Assembly: GCF_030409685.1 (NCBI RefSeq)
Contig: NZ_JAUFQJ010000015.1
Location: 496,001 to 560,000 of the forward strand
Reading direction: 5' to 3'
From: Ferruginibacter paludis
Lineage (GTDB): Bacteria > Bacteroidota > Bacteroidia > Chitinophagales > Chitinophagaceae
Length of the DNA: 64,000 nucleotides
The notes beneath the pieces are model-generated. The model was given only the letters and a program-made list of their open reading frames with translations, ran no database searches and was not told where the DNA came from. Both the position numbers and the translations under genes were made by a program. This document shows, in pieces, positions 29,409 through 38,381 of this stretch; the first letter of the stretch is position 1, and each line of letters starts with the position of its first letter.

Positions 29409-29975
29409 ATGAGTGAAACTTCAAATAATTCAGGATCTTCTTCAAATTCCGCCCTGGGAGTTGGGGGTGGCACTTTTCCAGGTCAAATACACGAAACGCC
29501 TGGAGGCGGTATTGTGTTGAGTAAGCTGGATGATGTGATTAACTGGGCCAGGTCTAACTCTTTGTGGCCGCTTACTTTTGCCACCAGTTGCTGCGGTATA
29601 GAGATGATGTCCGTTGCAGCAGCAAAATATGATTTTTCAAGATTTGGTTTCGAAGTGGCCAGGGCCTCGCCAAGACAAGCCGATGTAATTATTATCGCCG
29701 GTACCATTGTAAATAAAATGGCGCCTGTTTTAAAAAGACTATACGATCAGATGGGGGATCCTAAATATGTAATTGCGATGGGCGCTTGTGCAATCAGCGG
29801 AGGGCCTTTCTTTTACAATACGTATTCAGTAGTAAAGGGTGCAGACCATATTATCCCGGTGGATGTATATGTTGCCGGTTGCCCGCCGAGGCCGGAAGCA
29901 TTGTTGCATGCACTGATTAGCTTACAGGAAAAAATAAAAAGTGGTTTAACACGAGAACAAATAAAAGCAGGCTGA
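29409..29975 (+). CDS. nuoB: NADH-quinone oxidoreductase subunit B
   Basis: NuoB holds cluster N2, which passes electrons to quinone. All four ligands are present: Cys61-Cys62 ([10 protein letters not shown]), Cys126 (MGACAISGG) and Cys157 ([10 protein letters not shown]). The N-terminal 30 residues are Ser/Gly-rich and unstructured. At 188 residues the length is normal. It lies between nuoA and nuoC in the operon. Confidence 0.96.
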   Translation: MSETSNNSGSSSNSALGVGGGTFPGQIHETPGGGIVLSKLDDVINWARSNSLWPLTFATSCCGIEMMSVAAAKYDFSRFGFEVARASPRQADVIIIAGTIVNKMAPVLKRLYDQMGDPKYVIAMGACAISGGPFFYNTYSVVKGADHIIPVDVYVAGCPPRPEALLHALISLQEKIKSGLTREQIKAG

Positions 29976-30032
29976 TGAATTAATTGAACCTGCTTTGAAT
30001 TATATGACACGTCCATTGTCCGAAAGATAATT

Positions 30033-30491
30033 ATGACCAACGAAGCATTAAAAGAGAAAATTTTACAACTGTCGCCGGCAGTTAGTTTTGAGGAAGGAGG
30101 CCAATGGCTTACCATCATCGTGACGCCCGCTGCCTGGCACTCACTTGCCGCACAATTAAGAAATGACAAAGCCTTGTTTTTTAATTTTCTTTTCTGCCTC
30201 ACCTGTATTGACTGGAAGACACATCTTACCATGGTGTACCATCTCGAATCTGTACAATTTCGCCACAACATTGTAATAAAATCAAAACTGGATGCTGCTG
30301 ATCCGTCAATAGCAACTGTGAGTGATATATGGCAAACAGCTAATTTTCATGAACGGGAAGTGTATGAAATGTTCGGTGTAAATTTCATCAATCATCCTGA
30401 TTTAAGGTTGTTGATTTTACCGGATGGATGGGAGAACAAAAGGCCATTGTTAAAGAATTTTGAAGACCCGGTCAATATGATAAAATTGTAA
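30033..30491 (+). CDS. nuoC: NADH-quinone oxidoreductase subunit C
   Basis: This is the 30-kDa-type subunit that links NuoD and NuoI in the connecting module. The 152-residue product keeps the family signature HEREVYEMFGVNFINHPDLRLLILPDGW and ends soon after. It is separate from NuoD, not fused as in enterobacteria. The gap to nuoD is 106 bases and ends in a small GC hairpin before the nuoD start. Confidence 0.95.
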   Translation: MTNEALKEKILQLSPAVSFEEGGQWLTIIVTPAAWHSLAAQLRNDKALFFNFLFCLTCIDWKTHLTMVYHLESVQFRHNIVIKSKLDAADPSIATVSDIWQTANFHEREVYEMFGVNFINHPDLRLLILPDGWENKRPLLKNFEDPVNMIKL

Positions 30492-30597
30492 CCCCCATGC
30501 GCTTAACAGGGAGGAAGGCAGAAGTTTTAAAATATCAGGATATTAAAAACTATTTTTTAATAATAAAAACAATAGTTCCCCTTTAGGGGATAGGGGT

Positions 30598-31713
30598 ATG
30601 GTTGAAGAAATAGGCAGAACAGCAGACGGTAATATCATCATCAACGTGGGACCACAACACCCCGCTACACATGGCGTGCTGCACCTGGTTATTACCATCA
30701 ATGGTGAAACCATTATAAAGGTGGAACCACACCTTGGCTATATCCATCGGTCTATCGAGAAAATGTGCGAAAGCCTTACTTACCGGCAATTCATATACGT
30801 TACCAGCCGCATGGATTATTTATCTTCTCACATCAACAACCACGCTTGCGCACTTTGTGTAGAAAATGGGTTACAGGTAGAAGTGCCCGCACGTGCGCAG
30901 GTAATACGCGTGCTGATGGATGAACTTACAAGAATTGCATCCCACGAATTGTGGTGGGGTGCCATGGCGATGGATCTTGGAGCATTTACACCGTTCTTTC
31001 ATGCTTTTCGCGAAAGAGAAACCATCAATGATATTATGGAAGAAACCTGTGGTGCAAGGCTTACAATGAATTACATGGTGCCTGGTGGTGTGATGCAGGA
31101 TATTCATCCCAATTTTCAACAAAGAGTAAAAGATTTTATTAAATTATATAAATCAAAAATCAGCGAATACGATGAGTTGGTAACCGGTAATATTATTTTT
31201 CAAAACAGGATGAAAGGTGTAGGCTACCTGTCGCCGGAAGATGCTGTTTCATTTGGTGTAAGCGGACCTCCGGCAAGAGGCAGCGGTGTTAGTTGCGATA
31301 CCAGGAAAACATACCCATACGAAATATACAACCAGTTGCAGTTTGAAGAAATATTGGAAACGGAGGGTGACTCATTCGCAAGGTATATGGTGAGGATAAG
31401 AGAAATGAATCAGTCAATAAAAATTATTGAGCAATTAATTGATAACATACCCGAGGGTGATTTTCAGGCCAAAACAAAAGCTGTATTGAAGTTACCGAAA
31501 GGAGAATTTTTGCAAAAAGTAGAAACAGCCAGAGGACAGTTTGGTGTGTACATCGTGAGTGAAGGTGGCACAACGCCTTACCGTATTAAATTTCGCTCGC
31601 CGGGATTTTCCAATCTCTCTGCGCTGGATCACATGGCCAGGGGTAGTAAGTTAGGAGATTTGGTAGCCATGATGGGAACGCTGGATTTAGTGATACCAGA
31701 CATTGACAGATAG
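30598..31713 (+). CDS. nuoD: NADH-quinone oxidoreductase subunit D
   Basis: NuoD is the 49-kDa-type subunit that forms the quinone-binding pocket with NuoB. The 371-residue product begins with the NVGPQHPATHGVLHLV signature and has LGYIHRSIEKMCE, the GARLTMNYMVPGGV block and the C-terminal LDLVIPDIDR ending with the conserved aspartate-arginine. It is full length. The next gene is nuoH, with no nuoE, nuoF or nuoG in between. Confidence 0.96.
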   Translation: MVEEIGRTADGNIIINVGPQHPATHGVLHLVITINGETIIKVEPHLGYIHRSIEKMCESLTYRQFIYVTSRMDYLSSHINNHACALCVENGLQVEVPARAQVIRVLMDELTRIASHELWWGAMAMDLGAFTPFFHAFRERETINDIMEETCGARLTMNYMVPGGVMQDIHPNFQQRVKDFIKLYKSKISEYDELVTGNIIFQNRMKGVGYLSPEDAVSFGVSGPPARGSGVSCDTRKTYPYEIYNQLQFEEILETEGDSFARYMVRIREMNQSIKIIEQLIDNIPEGDFQAKTKAVLKLPKGEFLQKVETARGQFGVYIVSEGGTTPYRIKFRSPGFSNLSALDHMARGSKLGDLVAMMGTLDLVIPDIDR

Positions 31714-31899
31714 AAGCGACCGCCTCTGACTCCCCCATGGGGCAGAACAAAATGCGGAGAATGGCGACTATAGTGTTGCTGAATAGAATCCAATGTTGAA
31801 TAGAATAATAAAAGAATCTCTAAGTATGAATAAAATATCAAATCAAAATTCGCTTCTTAAATCTCCCCTTAGGGGTTGGGGAAGCTTTGGGAGGTGTTT

Positions 31900-32976
31900 A
31901 TGCTGAGCTTTTCAAAAATATCGCAATTGATTGATAGCTGGTTAAGGGCGACCTTTAATGCTACCTGGACCATGGTAATTGAGATGGTAATTGCCGGTGT
32001 GTGTGTCATCGGCCTGTTTGCCGCATTGGGACTGGTTTTGGTACTGATGGAAAGAAGGGTAGCTGCATGGATACAGATTCGCCTTGGACCCAACAGGGTT
32101 GGCCCAGGGGGTATGTTACAATCACTGGCAGACACGTTGAAGCTGCTGGTTAAAGAAGGAATGACGCCAGATGGTGCAGATAAATTTTTGTTTAACCTGG
32201 CGCCTTTTATCGCAATGATGGTGGCAATGCTTTTGATGGCGCCAATCGCTTTTGCAAAAGACTTTCAACTATGGGATCTTAACATTGGTGTATTATATAT
32301 TTCTGCGGTTTCGTCCTTAATGGTCATCAGCATTTTAATGGCAGGCTGGGCTAGCAACAATAAATATTCGTTGATGGGCGCTATGCGCAGCGGTGCACAG
32401 ATTGTAAGTTATGAACTATCAGCAGGGCTCTCCATTCTTACAGTAGTGATATTATCGGGTAGTTTGAATCTGAACGAAATTATTTTATCGCAGTCAGATG
32501 GCTGGTGGATTTTTAAAGGACATATCCCGGTGATTATATCCTTCGTGATTTTTATCATTGCCGTAACGGCAGAAACAAACAGGGCACCCTTTGATCTTGC
32601 AGAAGCCGAGTCTGAATTGACTGCTGGTTTCCATACAGAATATTCAGGGATGAAATTCGCTTTGTTTTTCTTAGCAGAATATATCAATGTATTTATTGTT
32701 TGTGCTATTGGCGCAACGCTATTCCTTGGCGGATGGATGCCGTTTCATATCGGGCACTGGGAAGGATTTAATCATGTGATGGATTTTATTCCATCCAGTT
32801 TATGGTTCTTCGGAAAAACATTTTTCCTGATATTTTTAATTATGTGGTTCAGGTGGACTTTTCCAAGATTGCGGATTGACCAGTTGCTGAATCTTGAGTG
32901 GAAATATTTATTGCCGATCAGTATGTTTAATATTTTACTGGTAACGGTAATGGCTATTTTGGGGTGGTATTTTTAA
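31900..32976 (+). CDS. nuoH: NADH-quinone oxidoreductase subunit H
   Basis: NuoH anchors the peripheral arm and completes the quinone channel. The 358-residue product has about eight membrane helices and the signature MERRVAAWIQIRLGPNRVGPGG, followed by EAESELTAGFHTEYSGM. I prefer the ATG at 31900 over the in-frame TTG at 31876, because GGGAGG lies eight or so bases before it, one of the few Shine-Dalgarno-like sites here. It directly follows nuoD after a 186-base gap that contains two GC hairpins. Confidence 0.95.
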   Translation: MLSFSKISQLIDSWLRATFNATWTMVIEMVIAGVCVIGLFAALGLVLVLMERRVAAWIQIRLGPNRVGPGGMLQSLADTLKLLVKEGMTPDGADKFLFNLAPFIAMMVAMLLMAPIAFAKDFQLWDLNIGVLYISAVSSLMVISILMAGWASNNKYSLMGAMRSGAQIVSYELSAGLSILTVVILSGSLNLNEIILSQSDGWWIFKGHIPVIISFVIFIIAVTAETNRAPFDLAEAESELTAGFHTEYSGMKFALFFLAEYINVFIVCAIGATLFLGGWMPFHIGHWEGFNHVMDFIPSSLWFFGKTFFLIFLIMWFRWTFPRLRIDQLLNLEWKYLLPISMFNILLVTVMAILGWYF

Positions 32977-33090
32977 CAGCCCGGCCCTTCTAACTCTCCG
33001 CAGCGGCGGGAAGAAGGGAAATGCAGTGGTTTTAAAAGTGGAAGGGCTGAATGTCCTTGCTAATTTTAAAAAAAAAAGACATGTTGAATA

Positions 33091-33618
33091 ATGGATAAGA
33101 ATTTAAATAGTAAAAATAGTTCTTCATCGCCTTCTTCTGGCGGAGGGCTTGTTCAATATATCAAAGATGTTTTCAATGGCGTAAAGTCGTTACTGGTAGG
33201 GCTTAGGCGAACCATGTATTATTTTACGCATCATAAAGAAATCATCACAGAGCAATATCCCGATAACAGGGCTACGCTTGTTTTTCCTGAAAGGTTCAAG
33301 GGGGAAGTAGTGATGACGCATGATGAAAATAATGAGCACGCCTGTACTGGTTGCACCGCTTGTGAACTGGCTTGCCCGAACGCTACTATTAAAATCATTA
33401 CCAAATTTGATGTAAGTCCTGAGGGCAAAAAGAAAAAGGCCATTGACAAATTTGTATATCATCTTGAGCTATGTACAATGTGTAATTTATGTATTGTAGC
33501 CTGCCCAACAGATGCAATAAAAATGGCGCAAACATTTGAACACAGTGTATATAACCGGGCAGACCTGACAAAGATCTTAAATAAGCCGGGATCAAAAATA
33601 AGGGAAGGTGTTGAGTGA
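33091..33618 (+). CDS. nuoI: NADH-quinone oxidoreductase subunit I
   Basis: NuoI carries two 4Fe-4S clusters (N6a and N6b) leading to N2. Both motifs are complete: Cys85, 88, 91, 95 and Cys128, 131, 134, 138. The first 20 residues are Ser/Gly-rich like the NuoB N-terminus. The 175-residue length is normal. A 244-base gap follows with no convincing gene, then nuoJ. Confidence 0.95.
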   Translation: MDKNLNSKNSSSSPSSGGGLVQYIKDVFNGVKSLLVGLRRTMYYFTHHKEIITEQYPDNRATLVFPERFKGEVVMTHDENNEHACTGCTACELACPNATIKIITKFDVSPEGKKKKAIDKFVYHLELCTMCNLCIVACPTDAIKMAQTFEHSVYNRADLTKILNKPGSKIREGVE

Positions 33619-33862
33619 TAGCGCTTACTGGCTACCTCCGGAAATTATAAAAATCCAACGTTCCTGGAATTTGCGCAGGGTTAGTCGTAGCGGAATAACA
33701 GGAGTTTTGAATAATAATGTGGGAAAGGATCAGAAATGGTATGTTGTACAAGTGAGTGACACAACAATGCAAAATTGAAAAGCAATGCCGGCAAAAAAAT
33801 GGCATCCATAATATTACCAGGTATAAAAACTGGTATTAAAAACTTGACATAATAACCCTTAA

Positions 33863-34381
33863 ATGAGCGGATCAACAATTATATTTTACATGCTGGCGGC
33901 ACTTACTTTAGTGAGTGGTGTGCTGGCGGTTACCACACGGCAGATTTTCAGAGCAGCCATTTTTTTACTTTTTTCTTTAATAGGTATCGCAGGTTTGTAT
34001 TTCTGGATGCAGTATGATTTTATTGCAGCCGTTCAGATAGTGGTATATGTGGGTGGCATAACGGTGCTGATCATCTTCTCCATTTTTTTGACACAGCAAG
34101 CCGGGGAGTTATTACCCAAACAAAAAATCGGAAGACAAATTTTTTCAGCACTGGCCGTGTTTTGCGGCTTTGCACTAACCATGCTGCAATTATTTCAGCA
34201 TTCATTTAAACCTACCGCCGGGCAGCCGGTTCTGCCAATAGTAGCTAACATAGGCGATCGTATGCTGGGCGTTGCAGAGGATGGATTTGCCTTGCCTTTT
34301 GAAGTTGTGAGTATGTTACTGCTGGCGGCATTGATTGGTTGTATTGTAATTGCTTTACGTTCTAAACCTGCAACATCATGA
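33863..34381 (+). CDS. nuoJ: NADH-quinone oxidoreductase subunit J
   Basis: The 172-residue NuoJ has five predicted membrane helices, including the conserved QYDFIAAVQIVVYVGGITVLIIF segment of TM3 with its pi-bulge region. It helps couple quinone reduction to proton pumping. It overlaps nuoK by four bases (ATGA), so translation of the two is probably coupled. Confidence 0.94.
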   Translation: MSGSTIIFYMLAALTLVSGVLAVTTRQIFRAAIFLLFSLIGIAGLYFWMQYDFIAAVQIVVYVGGITVLIIFSIFLTQQAGELLPKQKIGRQIFSALAVFCGFALTMLQLFQHSFKPTAGQPVLPIVANIGDRMLGVAEDGFALPFEVVSMLLLAALIGCIVIALRSKPATS

Positions 34382-34692
34382 TGGAGCCTGGATTAAACCA
34401 TATTTTAGTTATTAGCGCAGCCTTGTTTTTTATTGGTGTGTTTGGATTTTTTACAAGAAGAAACCTGGTTACTATGCTGATGAGCGTTGAACTGGTGCTC
34501 AACAGTGTAAACCTGAACTTTATTGCTTTCAACAAATATGTATGGCCCAACAAAATGGACGGTTTATTCTTTGCCATTTTTGTAATTGCCATTGCTGCGG
34601 CAGAGGCGGCGGTGGCGATAGCCATCATTATCAATTTATACAGAAGCCATCACTCCATTGATGTAGAGAATGCTGAAGAAATGAAATTTTAA
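34378..34692 (+). CDS. nuoK: NADH-quinone oxidoreductase subunit K
   Basis: The 104-residue NuoK has three membrane helices and the two buried glutamates of the family, in MSVELVLNSVNLNF and AAAEAAVAIAIIINLYR. It sits in the E-channel/proton path between NuoJ and NuoN. The four-base overlap with nuoJ fixes the start. Confidence 0.95.
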   Translation: MMEPGLNHILVISAALFFIGVFGFFTRRNLVTMLMSVELVLNSVNLNFIAFNKYVWPNKMDGLFFAIFVIAIAAAEAAVAIAIIINLYRSHHSIDVENAEEMKF

Positions 34693-34731
34693 AGGTTCGT
34701 TATTTTAAAACCAACGAACGACTACTATATT

Positions 34732-36735
34732 ATGAATGATTTTTTACAAATGCCATTGCTGCAGATACTGCCTGCAGGAAAAGGTTCAGCACTGGCCCTG
34801 TTACTGATTCCGTTACTACCATTTGCTGGTTTTTTATTGCTCGGGATTTTTGGCAGAAAACATATCAAAAGCGCATCGGGGGTTATCGCTACAACCTTAT
34901 TGCTTGTGTCTGCAGCCCTATCTCTCTACACTGCATATGGATATTTTTTCGATTATGGAAAAGTGAATGGGGTTTACCAAAAATTTATTGCAGTTCAATA
35001 TACCTGGCTCCAGTTTTCACCTGGCCTTTCAATAGATTTAGGCATCTTGCTGGATCCAATTTCAGTGATGATGCTGGTAGTGGTTACGTTTATTTCACTG
35101 ATGGTGCACATCTATAGCTTAGGTTACATGAAAGGTGAAGAAAGGTTTGCAACTTATTATGCATTTCTTGGCTTGTTCACTTTTTCTATGCTTGGTTTGG
35201 TAATGGCTTCCAATCTTTTCCAGATGTATCTTTTCTGGGAGCTGGTAGGCGTTTCATCATTTTTACTGATTGGATATTATTACAATAAACCTTCTGCTGT
35301 TGCCGCATGTAAAAAGGCTTTTATCGTTACAAGGTTTGCCGATCTTGGGTTTTTAATTGGGATATTAATTTTATCCTTTCATGCCGAAACGCTGGATTTT
35401 AATACGCTGATTGAAAGACTCACAATAGATGGCAGTCATGAGTTGCATACTGCTTACTCTTCCATGTTTTTGGGTGCATCTGCGCTAACCTGGGGTGCGA
35501 TATTGATTTTTATTGGCGGCGCTGGCAAGAGTGCCATGTTTCCATTGCATATCTGGTTGCCCGATGCTATGGAAGGTCCTACGCCGGTATCTGCATTGAT
35601 ACATGCTGCCACCATGGTAGTTGCAGGTGTTTATCTTGTAGCAAGAATGTTTCCTGTTTTCAGCATGTCTGCCGGTGCCATGCACCTGGTTACTTCAGTG
35701 GGCATTTTCTCCGCACTGTTTGCAGCAATAATCGCCTGCACACAAACAGATATAAAAAGGGTACTTGCTTATTCTACTATGTCGCAGATAGGTTTTATGA
35801 TGTTTGCATTGGGCGTTTCAGGCAGTAATTTAATTGAAGGTTCGTTAAATTATGCTAACCTTGGTGCAGGCTACACGGCTTCTATGTTTCATCTTTTTAC
35901 ACACGCTATTTTTAAAGCCTTGTTATTTCTTGGTGCTGGTTCTGTTATTCATTTTATTCACAGCAACGATATGAAGGATATGGGCGGACTTAGAAAATAT
36001 TTGCCCATTACGCATATTACGTTTTTGGTTGCATGCCTGGCAATTTCAGGGGTTCCTCCGTTCGCAGGGTTTTTCAGTAAGGAAGAGATACTGCTTGCAG
36101 CCTGGCAACATAACAAAATGGTTTATTATGTTGCGTTGTTTACATCCGGTCTTACTGCATTTTATATGTTCAGGTTATACTTCAATATTTTCTGGAACAA
36201 AGGAGCGATTGTGCATGGTGAACACCATGGAGAGGGTGGCTTTGTGATGATGCTGCCACTGATATTGCTTGCAGTCGGTGCTGCAACGGCGGGCTTTATT
36301 CCTTTCGGGAATTTTATAACTGCTGATGGCAAATCATTGGAAAGCGAATTTCACTGGCAGTTTTCAATAGCGCCGGTGGCCATTGGTATAACAGGAATTT
36401 TTACAGCCATGTGGCTATATAAAAACGAAAACAATAAACCTGCTGCCATTGCCAGCTCATTGGGTGGCCTGTATAAAGCTGCTTATCATAAATTTTATAT
36501 TGATGAAGTATACCTCTTCATCACAAAAAAGGTACTGTTCAATTTAGTGGGCAGACCTGCGGCCTGGTTTGATAAAAATGTGGTGAATGGGTTGGTAAAT
36601 ATGACGGGCAATACGACGCTAACTATTTCTGATAAAATCAAAGGATTTCAGTCGGGTAAAGTACAGCAATACGCCATTTACTTTTTAGCAGGTGTAATAG
36701 GTTTGGCAGTGCTGTTTATTTATATCTGGAAATGA
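34732..36735 (+). CDS. nuoL: NADH-quinone oxidoreductase subunit L
   Basis: NuoL is the distal antiporter-like proton pump with the long lateral helix at its C-terminus. The 667-residue product has the key lysine/glutamate segments (MYLFWELVGVSSFLLIGYYY, GGAGKSAMFPLHIWLPDAMEGPTPVSALIHAATMV, FTHAIFKALLFLGAGSVIH) and a C-terminal TM that ends in a basic residue. It is full length. Confidence 0.95.
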   Translation: MNDFLQMPLLQILPAGKGSALALLLIPLLPFAGFLLLGIFGRKHIKSASGVIATTLLLVSAALSLYTAYGYFFDYGKVNGVYQKFIAVQYTWLQFSPGLSIDLGILLDPISVMMLVVVTFISLMVHIYSLGYMKGEERFATYYAFLGLFTFSMLGLVMASNLFQMYLFWELVGVSSFLLIGYYYNKPSAVAACKKAFIVTRFADLGFLIGILILSFHAETLDFNTLIERLTIDGSHELHTAYSSMFLGASALTWGAILIFIGGAGKSAMFPLHIWLPDAMEGPTPVSALIHAATMVVAGVYLVARMFPVFSMSAGAMHLVTSVGIFSALFAAIIACTQTDIKRVLAYSTMSQIGFMMFALGVSGSNLIEGSLNYANLGAGYTASMFHLFTHAIFKALLFLGAGSVIHFIHSNDMKDMGGLRKYLPITHITFLVACLAISGVPPFAGFFSKEEILLAAWQHNKMVYYVALFTSGLTAFYMFRLYFNIFWNKGAIVHGEHHGEGGFVMMLPLILLAVGAATAGFIPFGNFITADGKSLESEFHWQFSIAPVAIGITGIFTAMWLYKNENNKPAAIASSLGGLYKAAYHKFYIDEVYLFITKKVLFNLVGRPAAWFDKNVVNGLVNMTGNTTLTISDKIKGFQSGKVQQYAIYFLAGVIGLAVLFIYIWK

Positions 36736-36822
36736 TAAATTTTATATTGCTGTTGAAACTGAATAAAGCTTCTTAAATAAGATAAAGGGCCAGACTTAAT
36801 AAGATAATTCGAAAACGAATAC

Positions 36823-38313
36823 ATGAATTTACCAGTACTAATATTATTGCCTTTGCTCACCGCGGTTGTAATACTGCTGATGCGCAATGCAACACAGGTT
36901 AAATGGGCGGCATTGGCAGGTGCTGCTGCACAATTTGTTTTGGCGTTTGCATTGCTGTTTGCCTTTCGCAGCGAAAGGGCTGCAGGCAATGAAGCACAGA
37001 TGTTATTTGAGTTGCAGTACAACTGGTTTCCGGCATGGCATATCAGTTTCCATTTGGGAGTAGACGGTATTTCTGTTGCCATGATTTTGCTTACATCATT
37101 TGTTGTAATCGCCGGTGTGCTGGTTTCGTGGAATGTGGAAAAGATGACAAAGGAGTTTTATTTTTTACTCATCTTGCTGAGCCTCGGTGCATATGGATTT
37201 TTTATGTCGCTTGACCTCTTCATACTTTTCTTCTTTCTTGAAATTGCGGTGATACCAAAATATTTACTCATTGGTATCTGGGGCAGTGGTAAAAAAGAAT
37301 ATGCAGCTAATAAGCTGGCGCTGATGTTAATGGGAGGTTCAGCATTAGTGCTGGTAGGTTTGCTGGGTGCTTATTTCGGCAGCCCCACAAAAACATTTGA
37401 TCTGATGACTTTGTCTCAATTGAATATCCCTGTGTCAGTTCAGCATATTTGTTTCCCGTTATTATTTGTTGGCTTTGGTGTGTTTACAGCCTTGTTTCCA
37501 TTTCATACCTGGGTACCGGATGGTCATTCTTCTGCGCCCACTGCAGGATCTATGTTCCTGGCAGGTATATCCATGAAACTCGGTGGCTACGGTTGTTTGC
37601 GGGTAGCTACCTACATCATGCCCGACGGTGCGAAGGAATATGCCAACATAATTATTGTGTTGTCTGCCATCGCTATTTTGTATGGAGCCTTCGCTACTAT
37701 GATGCAGAAAGACTTGAAATATATCAACGCTTATTCTTCAGTAAGTCACTGCGGTTTTGTTTTACTCGGTATCGGTATGTTAACTAAAACAGCTATGACA
37801 GGTGCGGTAATGCAAATGGTATCGCATGGTTTAATGACGGCCCTTTTCTTTGCTGTTATAGGCATGATTTACGAACGTACACATACAAGACAGGTAAATG
37901 AAATGGGCGGCTTGTTGAAGGTAATGCCGTTTATTACGACGGTGTTATTCATAGTTGGATTGTGTTCGTTGGGTTTGCCGGGGCTGAGTGGATTTGTTGC
38001 AGAGATGACTGTGTTTATGGGTTCCTGGCAAAATACTGATGCGTTTCATCGCATTGCTACCATTGCCGCCTGTATGAGTATTGTTGTAACCGCAGTATAT
38101 ATTTTAAGGGCTATCGGTCAAACAGCTATGGGGCCTTTAAAAGCGGGGTATGAAAATTTAACGGACGCAACCTGGAATGAAAAAGCCGCTGCTATCATTT
38201 TAATTGCGGGCATTGTAGCTATTGGTGTTGCTCCGTTTTGGCTCAATGACCTGGTTAGTCCGGCAACAGAAATAATAATGAAAAAACTGGCTGCTGTTAC
38301 GGCCGGTATGTAG
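36823..38313 (+). CDS. nuoM: NADH-quinone oxidoreductase subunit M
   Basis: NuoM is the middle antiporter-like subunit. The 496-residue product keeps the FFLEIAVIPKYLLIGIWG segment with the TM5 glutamate, the FPFHTWVPDGHSSAPTAGSMFLAG block with the conserved His and Lys region, and YSSVSHCGFVLLGIG. It lies between nuoL and nuoN and has fourteen or so membrane helices. Confidence 0.95.
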   Translation: MNLPVLILLPLLTAVVILLMRNATQVKWAALAGAAAQFVLAFALLFAFRSERAAGNEAQMLFELQYNWFPAWHISFHLGVDGISVAMILLTSFVVIAGVLVSWNVEKMTKEFYFLLILLSLGAYGFFMSLDLFILFFFLEIAVIPKYLLIGIWGSGKKEYAANKLALMLMGGSALVLVGLLGAYFGSPTKTFDLMTLSQLNIPVSVQHICFPLLFVGFGVFTALFPFHTWVPDGHSSAPTAGSMFLAGISMKLGGYGCLRVATYIMPDGAKEYANIIIVLSAIAILYGAFATMMQKDLKYINAYSSVSHCGFVLLGIGMLTKTAMTGAVMQMVSHGLMTALFFAVIGMIYERTHTRQVNEMGGLLKVMPFITTVLFIVGLCSLGLPGLSGFVAEMTVFMGSWQNTDAFHRIATIAACMSIVVTAVYILRAIGQTAMGPLKAGYENLTDATWNEKAAAIILIAGIVAIGVAPFWLNDLVSPATEIIMKKLAAVTAGM

Positions 38314-38381
38314 AACGACTGAGCCATCTTAATTAATGCTCTTGTTATTTCAACTGAAAAAAGAGCACACATTTAAACTGT

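Noticed and set aside
31714-31899. Search for remains of nuoE, nuoF or nuoG between nuoD and nuoH
   Set aside because: Only short hairpins and AT-rich sequence were found, with none of the iron-sulfur or NADH-binding motifs.
33619-33862. Protein-like fragment between nuoI and nuoJ (about 34 codons)
   Set aside because: It has no start codon in a good context and no recognisable similarity; not enough to call a gene.
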